The notes under the pieces: model-generated
The model's input: only the letters and a program-made list of their open reading frames with translations
What the model was told of the DNA's origin: nothing
Database searches by the model: none
Shown: in pieces, positions 39,651 through 48,579 of the stretch
Position numbering within the stretch: the stretch's first letter is position 1
Layout: every line of letters begins with the position of its first letter
Made by a program: the position numbers and the translations under genes
Assembly (NCBI RefSeq): GCF_900104175.1
Contig: NZ_FNIX01000013.1
Location: 62,001 to 126,000, forward strand
Length of the DNA: 64,000 nucleotides
Source: Lentzea jiangxiensis
GTDB taxonomy: Bacteria > Actinomycetota > Actinomycetes > Mycobacteriales > Pseudonocardiaceae
Reading direction: 5' to 3'

Positions 39651-39846
39651 AGGCGGGAGAGACCGGGCTTCGAACCCGGCGCCGAAGGAGCAAGTCCCTC
39701 CCCGGGAACCTCTCAGGCATCCAGGACCGCCGAGCGAGACGCCTCTGGAAAGTGGATCCCCGCAAGGGAATCCCGCCGACGGTGAAAGCCCGGTCCCGTA
39801 CCGGGTGAACCTCTCAGGCGCCCTTGAAGGGTACGGACAGAGCGGG
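39651..39846 (+). ncRNA. Tandem glycine riboswitch upstream of gcvP
   Basis: Two consecutive glycine aptamers are visible. Aptamer 1 (39651-39731) has GGCGGGAGAG, CGCCGAAGGAGCAAG, CCTCTCAGGC and GGACCGCC closing its P1. After a short linker, aptamer 2 (39738-39846) has CCTCTGGAAAG, CGCCGACGGTGAAAG, CCTCTCAGGC and GGACAGAGCGG. Each pair of landmarks fits the consensus core. Glycine binding should raise gcvP expression. Confidence 0.93.
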
Positions 39847-39872
39847 GAGGGCACCAGGACACGTGTGCCCTC
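39847..39872 (+). promoter_or_regulatory. Expression-platform hairpin between the glycine riboswitch and gcvP
   Basis: GAGGGCAC / GTGCCCTC pair across a 10-nt loop directly after aptamer 2 and just before the GGAGG of gcvP. No T-tract follows, so control of translation, or an antiterminator partner, is more likely than intrinsic termination. Confidence 0.5.
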
Positions 39873-39889
39873 AGCCCCGGAGGCGTTTG

Positions 39890-42781
39890 ATGACGCAGGA
39901 CCGCATTCCGCTCGCCGCTCTCGAGCACGGCACCCCGTTCGCCGACCGCCACGTCGGTCCGCGTCCCGCCGAGCTCGCGCGCATCCTCGACGTCATCGGT
40001 GTCGGATCGCTGGAGGAGCTGGCGCAGCACGCGGTGCCGTCGTCCATCCACGAACGCGACCTCGTGCTGGACCTGCCCGCCCCGGCCACCGAGACCGAGG
40101 CGCTCGCGGAGCTGCGGGAGCTCGCGTCGCGGAACCGGCCGATGACGCAGATGATCGGCCTCGGCTACTACGACACCGTGACGCCGGGCGTGATCCTGCG
40201 CAACGTCCTGGAGTCGCCCGCCTGGTACACCGCGTACACGCCGTACCAGCCGGAGATCTCCCAGGGCCGCCTGGAGGCCCTGCTGAACTTCCAGACGATG
40301 GTCGGCGACCTGACGGGCCTGCCCGTCGCGAACGCGTCCATGCTGGACGAGTCGACCGCCGCCGCCGAGGCGATGACCCTCGTGCGCCGCGCCGGCCGCT
40401 CCAAGTCGAACAAGTTCGTCATCGACGCCGACACGCTGCCGCAGACGCTGGCCGTCATCGAGACGCGCGCCGAGCCGCTGGGCATCGAGATCGTCGTCGC
40501 CGACCTGTCGCAGGGCATCGAGGGCCTCGGCCTGGGCGGCGACTTCTTCGGCGTGCTGCTGTCGTACCCCGGCGCGTCCGGTGTGGTGCGCGACCAGAAG
40601 GCGCTCATCGAGGAGATCCACGCCGCCGGTGCGCAGGCCGTCGTCGTCGCCGACCTGCTGGCGCTGACGCTGCTGCGCGCGCCCGGTGAGATCGGCGCGG
40701 ACGTCGTCGTCGGCACCACCCAGCGCTTCGGCGTGCCGATCGGCTTCGGCGGCCCGCACGCCGGCTACATGGCCGTCCGGTCCGGTCTGGAGCGCCAGCT
40801 TCCCGGCCGTCTCGTCGGTGTCTCCGTCGACGCCGACGGCTCGCTGGCCTACCGCCTCGCGCTGCAGACGCGTGAGCAGCACATCCGCCGTGAGAAGGCC
40901 ACGTCGAACATCTGCACCGCGCAGGTGCTGCTGGCCGTGATCGCCTCCATGTACGCCGTCTACCACGGTCCCGAGGGCCTGCGCGCCATCGCGACCCGCG
41001 TGCACCGCCTGGCCACCGTGCTCGCCACGGGCCTGTGCGAGGCCGGGCTGGACGTCGTGCACGGCGAGTTCTTCGACACCGTCGAGGTCCGCGTTCCCGG
41101 TGAGGCCGCGGCCGTCGTGGCCAAGGCCCGCGAGGCCGGCATCAACCTGCGGCTCGTCGACTCCGACGTCGTCGCGATCGCCTGCGACGAGAAGACCACG
41201 CGTACGCACGTCGTCGCGGTGTGGGAGGCGTTCGGCGTCACCGGGTCCGATGTGGACGCGATCGACGCCGACACCGCCGACGGCATCCCGGCCGACCTGC
41301 GCCGCACCTCGGACTACCTGACCCACCCGGTCTTCCACTCGCACCGCTCCGAGACGGCGCTGCTGCGCTACCTGCGCGCGCTGTCCGACAAGGACGTCGC
41401 ACTGGACCGCAGCATGATCCCGCTCGGCTCCTGCACGATGAAGCTCAACGCCACCGCGGAGATGGAGTCCATCACGTGGCCGGAGTTCTCGACGCTGCAC
41501 CCGTTCGCCCCGGCCGAGGACGCCGCCGGTCTGCTGAAGATCGTGTCGGACCTGGAGGCCTGGCTCGCCGAGGTCACCGGCTACGACGCCGTCTCGCTGC
41601 AGCCGAACGCCGGGTCGCAGGGTGAGTTCGCCGGTCTGCTGGCGATCCGCGCCTACCACCGCGCGAACGGCAACGCCGACCGCGACGTCTGCCTGATCCC
41701 GTCGTCCGCCCACGGCACGAACGCCGCGTCCGCCGTCATGGCCGGCATGCGCGTCGTCGTCGTCAAGTGCGACGACAAGGGCAACATCGACATGGGCCAC
41801 CTGCGCCAGACGGTCGCGGAGCACGCGGACGACCTGGCCGCGATCATGATCACCTACCCGTCGACCCACGGCGTGTACGAGGACACCGTCCGCGAGGTCT
41901 GCGGCCTGGTCCACGACGCGGGTGGCCAGGTGTACGTCGACGGCGCGAACCTCAACGCCCTGATCGGCCTGGCCCGCTACGGCAAGTTCGGTTCGGACGT
42001 CTCGCACCTGAACCTGCACAAGACGTTCTGCATCCCGCACGGCGGCGGTGGTCCCGGCGTCGGCCCGATCGGGGTGAAGTCCCACCTCGCGCCGTTCCTG
42101 CCGAACCACCCGCTGCAGCCGACGGCGGGACCGGCCACCGGTGTCGGCCCGATCTCGGGCGCCCCGTGGGGTTCCGCGTCGATCCTGCCGATCTCGTGGG
42201 CCTACGTGCGCATGATGGGCGGCGACGGCCTGCGCCGCGCGACCCTGACCGCCGTGGCCGCCGCGAACTACGTGGCCCGTCGCCTGGACGAGCACTACCC
42301 GGTCCTCTACACCGGTGAGGGCGGCTTCGTCGCCCACGAGTGCATCCTCGACCTGCGCCCGATCACCAAGGCCACCGGCGTGACGGTGGACGACGTCGCG
42401 AAGCGCCTCGCCGACTACGGCCTGCACGCCCCGACGATGTCGTTCCCGGTCGCCGGCACGCTGATGGTCGAGCCGACCGAGTCCGAGGACCTGGCCGAGA
42501 TCGACAGGTTCATCGACGCCATGATCGCCATCAAGCGCGAGATCGACCGCGTCGGCGCCGGCGAGTGGCCGGTGGAGGACAACCCGCTGCGCAACGCCCC
42601 GCACACCGCGGCCAGCGTGACCGTCGGCGAGTGGAACCACCCGTACACCCGCGAAGAGGCCGTGTACCCGGCTGGCACCGCGGCTCCGAAGATCTGGCCG
42701 CCCGTCCGCCGCATCGACGGCGCGAAGGGCGACCGCAACCTGGTCTGCTCCTGCCCGCCGCTCGAGGCGTACAGCAGCTGA
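39890..42781 (+). CDS. gcvP: Glycine dehydrogenase (decarboxylating), glycine cleavage P protein
   Basis: 963 residues from ATG 39890 with CGGAGG upstream. It is the fused homodimer type. The N-terminal half starts [20 protein letters not shown]. The C-terminal half has the PLP lysine in [19 protein letters not shown] and the pocket [19 protein letters not shown]. It decarboxylates glycine and loads lipoylated GcvH. Glycine controls it through the riboswitch directly upstream. A perfect terminator follows. Confidence 0.95.
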   Translation: MTQDRIPLAALEHGTPFADRHVGPRPAELARILDVIGVGSLEELAQHAVPSSIHERDLVLDLPAPATETEALAELRELASRNRPMTQMIGLGYYDTVTPGVILRNVLESPAWYTAYTPYQPEISQGRLEALLNFQTMVGDLTGLPVANASMLDESTAAAEAMTLVRRAGRSKSNKFVIDADTLPQTLAVIETRAEPLGIEIVVADLSQGIEGLGLGGDFFGVLLSYPGASGVVRDQKALIEEIHAAGAQAVVVADLLALTLLRAPGEIGADVVVGTTQRFGVPIGFGGPHAGYMAVRSGLERQLPGRLVGVSVDADGSLAYRLALQTREQHIRREKATSNICTAQVLLAVIASMYAVYHGPEGLRAIATRVHRLATVLATGLCEAGLDVVHGEFFDTVEVRVPGEAAAVVAKAREAGINLRLVDSDVVAIACDEKTTRTHVVAVWEAFGVTGSDVDAIDADTADGIPADLRRTSDYLTHPVFHSHRSETALLRYLRALSDKDVALDRSMIPLGSCTMKLNATAEMESITWPEFSTLHPFAPAEDAAGLLKIVSDLEAWLAEVTGYDAVSLQPNAGSQGEFAGLLAIRAYHRANGNADRDVCLIPSSAHGTNAASAVMAGMRVVVVKCDDKGNIDMGHLRQTVAEHADDLAAIMITYPSTHGVYEDTVREVCGLVHDAGGQVYVDGANLNALIGLARYGKFGSDVSHLNLHKTFCIPHGGGGPGVGPIGVKSHLAPFLPNHPLQPTAGPATGVGPISGAPWGSASILPISWAYVRMMGGDGLRRATLTAVAAANYVARRLDEHYPVLYTGEGGFVAHECILDLRPITKATGVTVDDVAKRLADYGLHAPTMSFPVAGTLMVEPTESEDLAEIDRFIDAMIAIKREIDRVGAGEWPVEDNPLRNAPHTAASVTVGEWNHPYTREEAVYPAGTAAPKIWPPVRRIDGAKGDRNLVCSCPPLEAYSS

Positions 42782-42793
42782 TCCCGGACCGGT

Positions 42794-42825
42794 GAAGGGG
42801 GCGCACCCGCGGGTGCGCCCCCTTC
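42794..42825. terminator. Bidirectional terminator after gcvP
   Basis: GAAGGGGGCGCACCC and its exact complement form a 15-bp stem with a tiny GC centre, between gcvP and the convergent zinc-ribbon gene. Confidence 0.8.
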
Positions 42826-42826
42826 C

Positions 42827-43009
42827 TCATGCTCCGACGGGGCAGGCCTCGTCGCCGCAGTTCTCCTGCTCGGTGATTCCCGGCCGGTTCAGGTCGTGCT
42901 CGAACGCGAAGTGGAAGCAGTCGGGGTGCATCCGCTCGAACAGTTCGAAGTCGTCCTGGTCCAGCTCCACGATCTCACCGCACCGCTGGCACGTCTGTTC
43001 CTCTGACAC
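42827..43009 (-). CDS. Small zinc-ribbon-like protein
   Basis: 60 residues from ATG 43009. TCQRCGEIVELDQDD near the N-terminus and NCGDEACPVGA at the C-terminus supply paired cysteines, suggesting one zinc site. The middle (FERMHPDCFHFAFEHD) is acidic and aromatic. I do not recognise a family. It is the last gene of a minus-strand run that starts at the YafY-controlled promoter. Confidence 0.6.
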   Translation of the reverse strand: MSEEQTCQRCGEIVELDQDDFELFERMHPDCFHFAFEHDLNRPGITEQENCGDEACPVGA

Positions 43010-43021
43010 CGCCGAATGGTC

Positions 43022-43627
43022 TCACCCGCGCCGTGCGAACAGCACCGCGCCGTCCTCGCCGAGCAGCCACCGCGCCTCCACGGTGAACCCGGCGGCCCGC
43101 AGCCACTCCGCCACGCGCTCCGGCTGTCGCAGGTGGACGTGCACCTTCATCGGATGCCCGCCGTAGCCCCGCGTCTTGAGGTTCGTCCGGTCGCCGACGT
43201 GAAAACCGAGCTGCAGCAGGCCGTCCGGCCGCAACGCCCGGTGGAAGTGCGAGAGGACCACGGGCACGAGCTCGTCCGGCACGTGGATCAACGACCACCA
43301 CGACAGGACGCCGCCCAGCGGGCCGGGCAGCGGTTCCGTCATCGACCCGACCTCGAACCGCAGCCCGGGGTGGTCGCGCCGGGCCAGCTCGACCATCGCG
43401 GGGGAGAGGTCGATCCCGAACGCGTCCACGCCGAGCCCGGCGAGCAGCGCCGTGGTGGTGCCGGGCCCGCAGCCGACGTCCGCGACGGGTCCGCTGACCT
43501 CCTCCGCGAACAGCCGCAGCGCCGCCCGCAGGTGGGGGAGGCCGTCCAGGAGGCCGCGTGTGTGTTCGGCGTAGCTGGCCGCCACGGTGTCGTAGGAGGT
43601 CCGCGTGTCCGCCAGCCAGTCGCTCAC
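43022..43627 (-). CDS. Class I SAM-dependent methyltransferase
   Basis: 201 residues from GTG 43627. Motif I VADVGCGPGTTTALLAGLGV, motif II AFGIDLSPAMVELARRDHPG and post-motif SWWSLIHVPDELV are clear. The C-terminal HVHLRQPERVAEWLRAAGF is common in this group. A small-molecule substrate is likely but unknown. The start is 12 bp downstream of the stop proposed for the frameshifted gene before it. Confidence 0.85.
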   Translation of the reverse strand: MSDWLADTRTSYDTVAASYAEHTRGLLDGLPHLRAALRLFAEEVSGPVADVGCGPGTTTALLAGLGVDAFGIDLSPAMVELARRDHPGLRFEVGSMTEPLPGPLGGVLSWWSLIHVPDELVPVVLSHFHRALRPDGLLQLGFHVGDRTNLKTRGYGGHPMKVHVHLRQPERVAEWLRAAGFTVEARWLLGEDGAVLFARRG

Positions 43628-43638
43628 GACCGGCGACC

Positions 43639-44297
43639 CTACTCCTCGAACGGCTCCGCGCGGTGCCGTCCGGACAAGCCAGCGACGAGATCCACACGTC
43701 CGGATCACCGTCCCAGTCGAGCGCCTTGATCTGGTCGGCCGACCGCCGCCCGCCGATGGCCCGCAGCAGCTCGAACGACGTCGTCCGCAGCGTCCCGGCC
43801 GGTTCGCCGTGGCCGAGCACCCGGTCGCCGTGCTCCAGGGAGATCCGCAACGCCGGCACGTCGTTCTCGCGCAGCCGCTGGTCGAGCTGCTGCAACGGCC
43901 TCACCAGCGCCGCCCGCACCTCGACGCCGCCCCGGTCACCGGGAACGCCCAGCGCCGAGCGGAGGTCGTGCTCGTGCGCGACCACCTCGGACACCAGGAC
44001 CGGGCCCATCGGGGTGTCGAACAGCTCCGCCGCGCGCACGAGGTTCTCGTCCCACTCGGCGAAGGCGTCCTGCAGCGTGTTGTCGCGGCGGTCGCGCACC
44101 TGCCGTTCGCCCCACTCGCCGGACTCCACGCCGTCGAACCGGCGGTCAGCGAAGTCGCGCAGACCGCCGGCGAGGTGCGCCACCACGTCCTTGACCGACC
44201 AGCCGGGCGTCGCCGGTACGGGCGTCAGCGGATCGGCACCCCGGACGAGTGCGGTGATCCGAGCCTTGGCCGCGTCGTAGACGGGGGCGTTGGTCAT
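43639..44297 (-). pseudogene. Mycothiol-dependent maleylpyruvate-isomerase-family (DinB fold) protein with a C-terminal frameshift
   Basis: From ATG 44297 the frame reads a normal TIGR03086/MDMPI protein: TPGWSVKDVVAHLAGGLRDF and SEVVAHEHDLRSALGVPG supply the metal-binding His residues, and the conserved ALDWDGDPDVWISSL ends it. After that the frame becomes low-complexity and runs on through the next gene to 42975. One extra base near 43675 would give SGRHRAEPFEE and TAG at 43641-43639, a normal ending. A real frameshift or a sequencing error is likely. The family uses mycothiol or acts as a detoxifying hydrolase/transferase. Confidence 0.65.
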
Positions 44298-44299
44298 CG

Positions 44300-44677
44300 T
44301 CAGACCTCGTACTCCAGGGTGTAGGTGCCGCTGCCATCCTCCGCCCAGTCGACGACGAGCGCACCTCGTGCGTTCAGGTACCTCCCGGTGCCGTCGACGA
44401 CCTCCGTCGCTCCCTCCACAGAGGACCGGTAGGCGCCGACGTGCCGCAGCACCAGCGTGCCCTCGTCGGTGACGACCTCCTCGATCGCGGTTGTCCACGC
44501 CACGTCGTCGCCGTAGTACATGAGGTACCGGCAGTTGCCGGTACCGCTGACGTCACCCGTGTACGAGAACCGGACGTGCGCCTCGGTGAGCTTGCGGCCC
44601 TCGACCTCCTTGTACGACCGGCCGTCCCAGGTCTTCTCGTCCCAGCTCGTCACTTCGATGGTTCCGGTTGCCTTCAT
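44300..44677 (-). CDS. DUF3224 domain protein
   Basis: 125 residues from ATG 44677. KATGTIEVTSWDEKTWDG, SYTGDVSGTGNCRYLMYYG and RSSVEGATEVVDGTGRY match the DUF3224 beta-barrel (dirigent/AOC-like). The function is unknown. It is the first gene of a minus-strand operon whose promoter region contains the YafY operator, so it is probably the main target of the divergent regulator. Confidence 0.85.
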   Translation of the reverse strand: MKATGTIEVTSWDEKTWDGRSYKEVEGRKLTEAHVRFSYTGDVSGTGNCRYLMYYGDDVAWTTAIEEVVTDEGTLVLRHVGAYRSSVEGATEVVDGTGRYLNARGALVVDWAEDGSGTYTLEYEV

Positions 44678-44697
44678 GCGGGCCACTCTGCTGGCAG

Positions 44698-44720
44698 AAC
44701 CTGACAGGTCGTGTCAGGTT
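44698..44720. promoter_or_regulatory. Perfect inverted repeat between divergent genes (candidate WYL/YafY operator)
   Basis: AACCTGACA-GGTCG-TGTCAGGTT: 9-bp perfect arms with a 5-bp spacer, centred between the DUF3224 start (44677) and the regulator start (44727). Close to both starts, it would let one dimer repress both genes. Confidence 0.65.
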
Positions 44721-44726
44721 TGACGC

Positions 44727-45698
44727 GTGAAATCCGGCAGGCTCATCCAGGTCCTCCTGCTCCTCCAGTCGAGGGGCCGGATGACGGCCGACGAACTGGC
44801 CCGCGAGCTGGAGGTCTCGCCGCGCACGATCTACCGCGACGTCGAGTCGCTGAGCGCCGCGGGCATCCCCGTCTACGCCGACCGCGGTCCCGCCGGCGGG
44901 TACCGGCTCGTCGACGGCTACCGCACCCGGCTGACCGGTCTCACCACCGGCGAGGCGCGGTCGCTGTTCCTCGCCGGGCTGCCCGGCCCCGCCGAGGCGC
45001 TGGGGTTGAAGGAGTTCGCCGCCGCCGCCCAGCTCAAGCTCCTCGCCGCGCTGCCGACCGAACTGCGCTCCCGCGCCGAGCAGATCCGCCAGCGCTTCCA
45101 CCTCGACACCCCGACGTGGTTCCGCGACGACGAACCCACCGGGCACCTCGCCACGATCGCCGACGCCGTCTGGGAGCAACGCCGCGTGCGGATGACCTAC
45201 CAGCGGTGGGGCAGCCAGACCGTCGAACGCGAGGTCGACCCGTACGGGCTCGTGCTGAAGGCCGGCACCTGGTACTTCGTCGGCAGCGGCCGCACCTACC
45301 GGGTGTCGCGCGTGCTGGCGCTGCGGCCCACACCGGACACGTTCGAACGGCCCCGGGACTTCGACCTCGCGCGCCACTGGGCCGAGTGGTCGGAGCAGTT
45401 CGAGGCCCGCATGTACGGCGAGCGCGTCGCGGTCCGCATGACCCGCGCGGGCCTCGACAAGACCCAGTACCTGCTCAGCGGCTTCCAGGCGCGCCTCATC
45501 CGCGACCTCGCGCCGCAACCGGGGCAGGAGTTCGGCTTCCCGACCGAGTCGACCCGTCACGTCGTCGCCGACCTGCTCAAGTTCGGCGCGGACGTGGAGG
45601 TGCTGGCACCGGACGAGGTCCGGCGTGAACTGGTCGGCACCATCAGGGCGATGCAGGACGTTTACGACGATGCGAAGCTACGCACATGGTTCCGTTGA
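44727..45698 (+). CDS. WYL-domain (YafY-type) transcriptional regulator
   Basis: 323 residues from GTG 44727. The DeoR-like winged helix (MTADELARELEVSPRTIYRD) is followed by the WYL core (VRMTYQRWGSQTVEREVDPY, GLVLKAGTWYFVGSG) and the WCX tail (ESTRHVVADLLKFGADVEVL). WYL proteins sense nucleic acid or nucleotide ligands in some cases; small-molecule stress regulators are also known. The palindrome directly upstream is probably its own operator and that of the divergent DUF3224 gene. Confidence 0.87.
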   Translation: MKSGRLIQVLLLLQSRGRMTADELARELEVSPRTIYRDVESLSAAGIPVYADRGPAGGYRLVDGYRTRLTGLTTGEARSLFLAGLPGPAEALGLKEFAAAAQLKLLAALPTELRSRAEQIRQRFHLDTPTWFRDDEPTGHLATIADAVWEQRRVRMTYQRWGSQTVEREVDPYGLVLKAGTWYFVGSGRTYRVSRVLALRPTPDTFERPRDFDLARHWAEWSEQFEARMYGERVAVRMTRAGLDKTQYLLSGFQARLIRDLAPQPGQEFGFPTESTRHVVADLLKFGADVEVLAPDEVRRELVGTIRAMQDVYDDAKLRTWFR

Positions 45699-45942
45699 TC
45701 TCGTTGAACAACGGAGTACGGATCCCCCAACTCGGCTTCGGCGTCCACCAGGTGCCGGAGGACCAGGTGGCCGGTGCGGTCACGACGGCCGTCGAGGCCG
45801 GCTACCGCGACCTCCACCTCATCCACTGGCCGGCCCCCGAACGCGCGACCTGTACGCGGACTCGTGGCGCGCGTTGGAGCAGCTCTACGCCGACGGCCGC
45901 GTGCGCGCGGCGCTCGGTCAGGCCTTCGTCGAGAGCACCTGA
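45686..45942 (+). pseudogene. Collapsed aldo/keto reductase pseudogene
   Basis: ATG 45686 starts a typical aldo/keto reductase N-terminus (LISLNNGVRIPQLGFGVHQV, then EAGYR), but this joins directly to the later LIHWPAP strand, so about 70 residues including the catalytic Tyr and Lys are deleted. The frame then shifts; the other frame continues with DLYADSWRALEQLYADGRVR and ends at TGA 45940-45942. The C-terminal half is missing. It overlaps the regulator's end by 13 bp and the convergent VWA gene's end. Confidence 0.75.
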
Positions 45943-47624
45943 CCGAGCGCCGCCTCGACGCCGTCCACGTCCTCCACCACCGACACCGAGCCGCCGGTCG
46001 TCTGCGCGACGTCCGTCAGGGCCGCCTTGTCGACGTCGCCGCCGATCGCGATGAAGCTGATCGCCAGGTCCGTTCCGTGCAGCCGCGACTTGAGGCCTTC
46101 CAGGTCGAGCCCGCCGTCCGAGGTGCTGTCGGTGATCACCACGACGCGGTTGACGCGCCCGGCGACGAACCCGTCGTGCGCCGCCTCGTAGCAGGCGGCC
46201 AGCGCGCTGTAGAGCTGGGAGCCGTCCGCGGTCTTCATCCCGTCGATCGACCGGCGCAGCGCGTCGCGCTTGTCGCCGACCGGGCCGGTGCCGACGAGCT
46301 GCCGGTAGGGCTTCGAGCCGTCGAGGTCGCGCGCGAACGTCCACAGCCCGAATGAGCCCGACACCGACCTGTCGACCTGACCGCGCAGGGCCGCCTTCAC
46401 CTTGTCCAGGCGGGGTTTCATCGACGTGGAGACGTCCGCGAGGACCGTGACGACCTGCCCGCCGCGGTCCGCCGAGGCCCAGGCGGACGAGATCTGCTGT
46501 GTGGTCGTGGCGTCCGCGGGGACGAGGTTCTCCGTGACGGGCGACCAGGCCACGCCGGGCGACGGTGCCGGACGGTCCTGGGTGGACTCGACGCGCAGGC
46601 CGCCGCGCGCGAGGATCGCCTGCCGCGGGGGTTCGGTCATGAAGTCGCGGAACGCCTGCGCCGCACGTTCTTCGGCCTCGCCGACCTCTGTGCCGCCGAG
46701 GGCGACGTACGGGAAGTCCGCCACGGGCGCGGGGCCCGCGGGCAGCACGCCGACGAGCGGCTTCGACGGGGCGTCCTTGCCCGTGTTGTGCCGGAAGAGG
46801 TCCACTTCGGACACCGGGGTGGCGGAGAAGCCCGCCGCGTTGACCGTGGCGCTGTCACCCAGGCGCGCCAGCGCGTCGCGCGTGGTCGCGGGAACTTCCG
46901 GCGGCACGGTGGCCGCGAGCTTCGTGAGAGCGGACTTCGTGGCGTCCGACCCGAGCGACTCCGCCGTCACCGGGCCCTTGCCGCCGGCCAGCGCGGACTG
47001 GATCGCGAGGGCGGAGGCGGTGTTCGCCGACGGGTCGGGCATCGCGACGCTGAACCGGCCCCAGGGCTGGCCGAACCTGTTCCAGTCGGTCACCTCGGGC
47101 AGGTCGGACCACCGGAAGTCCTCGAGCACCGGCGCGGCGGCCTCGGGCGCGGCGAGCAGCACCGGCGACGTCCCGACCGACTTCGGCGCCGAGCCGACGA
47201 GCTTCGCGTTGAGGGCCGTCAGCCGGTTCGCCCAGAGCGTCGAGTCGGGCAGCCACGCGTGCGGCCGCTTGCCGAGCTTCGTCTCGTCCCAGGTCGTCGT
47301 GAGGCCTTCCAGCACCGCGGAGGAATCGGTCGAGATCACCTCGATGGCGATGCAGTGGTCGTACACGACGGGCCGCGTCCTGCTGTACTCCTGAGCGACG
47401 TCCCGGACGGCGCCGGCGACGCTGGGCGTCACGGCGACGCGCAGGACGGAGTCGCCCTCGCTGCAGTTCTGGGCCAGCGCCTGGGAGCGACGGTCGAGCA
47501 CTCCGCCCGCCCACGACAGGGCGAGCCAGCTCAGGCCGAGGAGCACCACGAGCACGACGACGAGCACGGGCCACTTGGCGATTCCGCGCTTCACCTTCGC
47601 CCGCAGAGCGCGGTGTCGAGACAT
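45918..47624 (-). CDS. Membrane-anchored solute-binding-protein/VWA-domain fusion
   Basis: 568 residues from ATG 47624. A basic N-terminus leads to one membrane helix (WPVLVVVLVVLLGLSWLALS), so the bulk is extracytoplasmic. Residues about 58-370 resemble an extracellular solute-binding protein (LRVAVTPSVAGAVRDVAQEY, KPLVGVLPAGPAPVADFPYV). Residues about 390-568 are a von Willebrand A domain with an intact MIDAS DVSTSM, then TDSTSDGG. This combination occurs in actinobacteria but is functionally uncharacterised. It may bind a ligand or substrate at the cell surface. Confidence 0.8.
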   Translation of the reverse strand: MSRHRALRAKVKRGIAKWPVLVVVLVVLLGLSWLALSWAGGVLDRRSQALAQNCSEGDSVLRVAVTPSVAGAVRDVAQEYSRTRPVVYDHCIAIEVISTDSSAVLEGLTTTWDETKLGKRPHAWLPDSTLWANRLTALNAKLVGSAPKSVGTSPVLLAAPEAAAPVLEDFRWSDLPEVTDWNRFGQPWGRFSVAMPDPSANTASALAIQSALAGGKGPVTAESLGSDATKSALTKLAATVPPEVPATTRDALARLGDSATVNAAGFSATPVSEVDLFRHNTGKDAPSKPLVGVLPAGPAPVADFPYVALGGTEVGEAEERAAQAFRDFMTEPPRQAILARGGLRVESTQDRPAPSPGVAWSPVTENLVPADATTTQQISSAWASADRGGQVVTVLADVSTSMKPRLDKVKAALRGQVDRSVSGSFGLWTFARDLDGSKPYRQLVGTGPVGDKRDALRRSIDGMKTADGSQLYSALAACYEAAHDGFVAGRVNRVVVITDSTSDGGLDLEGLKSRLHGTDLAISFIAIGGDVDKAALTDVAQTTGGSVSVVEDVDGVEAALGQVLSTKA

Positions 47625-47687
47625 CGATCCCTCACAACTACTCAGCGGCCCCCGACGACCGCCGATGACGCTAACAGGTGAACTTGG

Positions 47688-48560
47688 TCAGCGAAGTGAA
47701 GTCACTGCAAGTAGCGACTGGCACACGGAGACGAGCTGTTCTCGCAACGGTCTCGCCCGTTCGGCGAACTCCGCCTGCCGCCGCACGTACTCCGCACGGC
47801 CGTCCGGTGTCTCGATCCGCACCGGTTCGTACCCCAGGTCGGCCAGGTCGTAGGGCGAGGCCCGCATGTCCAGTTCGCGCACGTCAGCGGCCAGTTCGAA
47901 GCAGTCCGCGACCAGGTCCGACGGTGTCGCCGGCTCCAGCTTGTACGCCCACTTGAACAGGTCCATGTTCGCGTGCAGGCAACCGGGCTGCTCGTTGGCG
48001 ACCTGGTCCTCCCGCGTGGGCTGCAGGGTGTTGCGCGGCCGTGCGGGCTCGGTGAAGAACCGGAACGCGTCGAAGTGCCCGCACTGGATCCGGCTGGTCT
48101 CGACCACCTGGTCCGTTCCACCGCTGCCCAGGCGCAACGGCCACGCGTTGTGCCGGACCTCCTCGGGCCGCTGCCGGTAGACCATCGCCCACTCGTGCAG
48201 CCCGAAGCACCCGAGCCGCGCGGGCCTGCCGAGCGTCGCCGTGAGCAACGCCCGCACGAACTCCAGCGTCTTCTCTCGCTGCCCGAGGAAGCTGCCGGCG
48301 TCGAGCGTCACGCCCTCGGCGACCCGCCTGTAGTGCGGGAACTCCAGGTACTCGTCCGCGTCTTCGAGGACGAGGCCCGGCCCCGGATGCCACCGTTCGA
48401 GCCGCACGGGCCTATGGCTGTAGTACGTGAAGAGGAAGTCCATGACGGGGTGCTTCTCCTTGCGAAGCTTCCGCTCCTGATGCGGCCCCGTGAACCGGCG
48501 CATGCGCGCGACGTGAGAATCGCGCAGCTGGTGCCATTCGGCTCGGGTCAAGACCTCCAC
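47688..48560 (-). CDS. Conserved actinobacterial protein commonly labelled 3-methyladenine DNA glycosylase
   Basis: 290 residues. LTRAEWHQLRDSHVARMRRF, EKHPVMDFLFTYYSHRPVRL and ERWHPGPGLVLED match an actinobacterial family that, as I remember it, is labelled 3-methyladenine DNA glycosylase in automatic annotation. I see no helix-hairpin-helix or AAG motif that proves this activity. Conserved His and Cys residues (LHANMDLFKWAYKLEP, SRIQCGHFDAFRFF) suggest an enzyme. It has its own promoter region and diverges from the DUF1801 gene. Confidence 0.6.
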   Translation of the reverse strand: MEVLTRAEWHQLRDSHVARMRRFTGPHQERKLRKEKHPVMDFLFTYYSHRPVRLERWHPGPGLVLEDADEYLEFPHYRRVAEGVTLDAGSFLGQREKTLEFVRALLTATLGRPARLGCFGLHEWAMVYRQRPEEVRHNAWPLRLGSGGTDQVVETSRIQCGHFDAFRFFTEPARPRNTLQPTREDQVANEQPGCLHANMDLFKWAYKLEPATPSDLVADCFELAADVRELDMRASPYDLADLGYEPVRIETPDGRAEYVRRQAEFAERARPLREQLVSVCQSLLAVTSLR

Positions 48561-48579
48561 GGGCGATTACCGTACGCGC

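Noticed and set aside
39713-42640. 975-codon frame antisense to gcvP
   Set aside because: Typical third-position artefact of GC-rich coding DNA; gcvP on the other strand is unambiguous.
42975-44297. Isomerase-family frame extending through the methyltransferase gene
   Set aside because: After 43680 the translation is Arg/Gly/Pro-rich and overlaps a well-supported gene; explained better by a frameshift.
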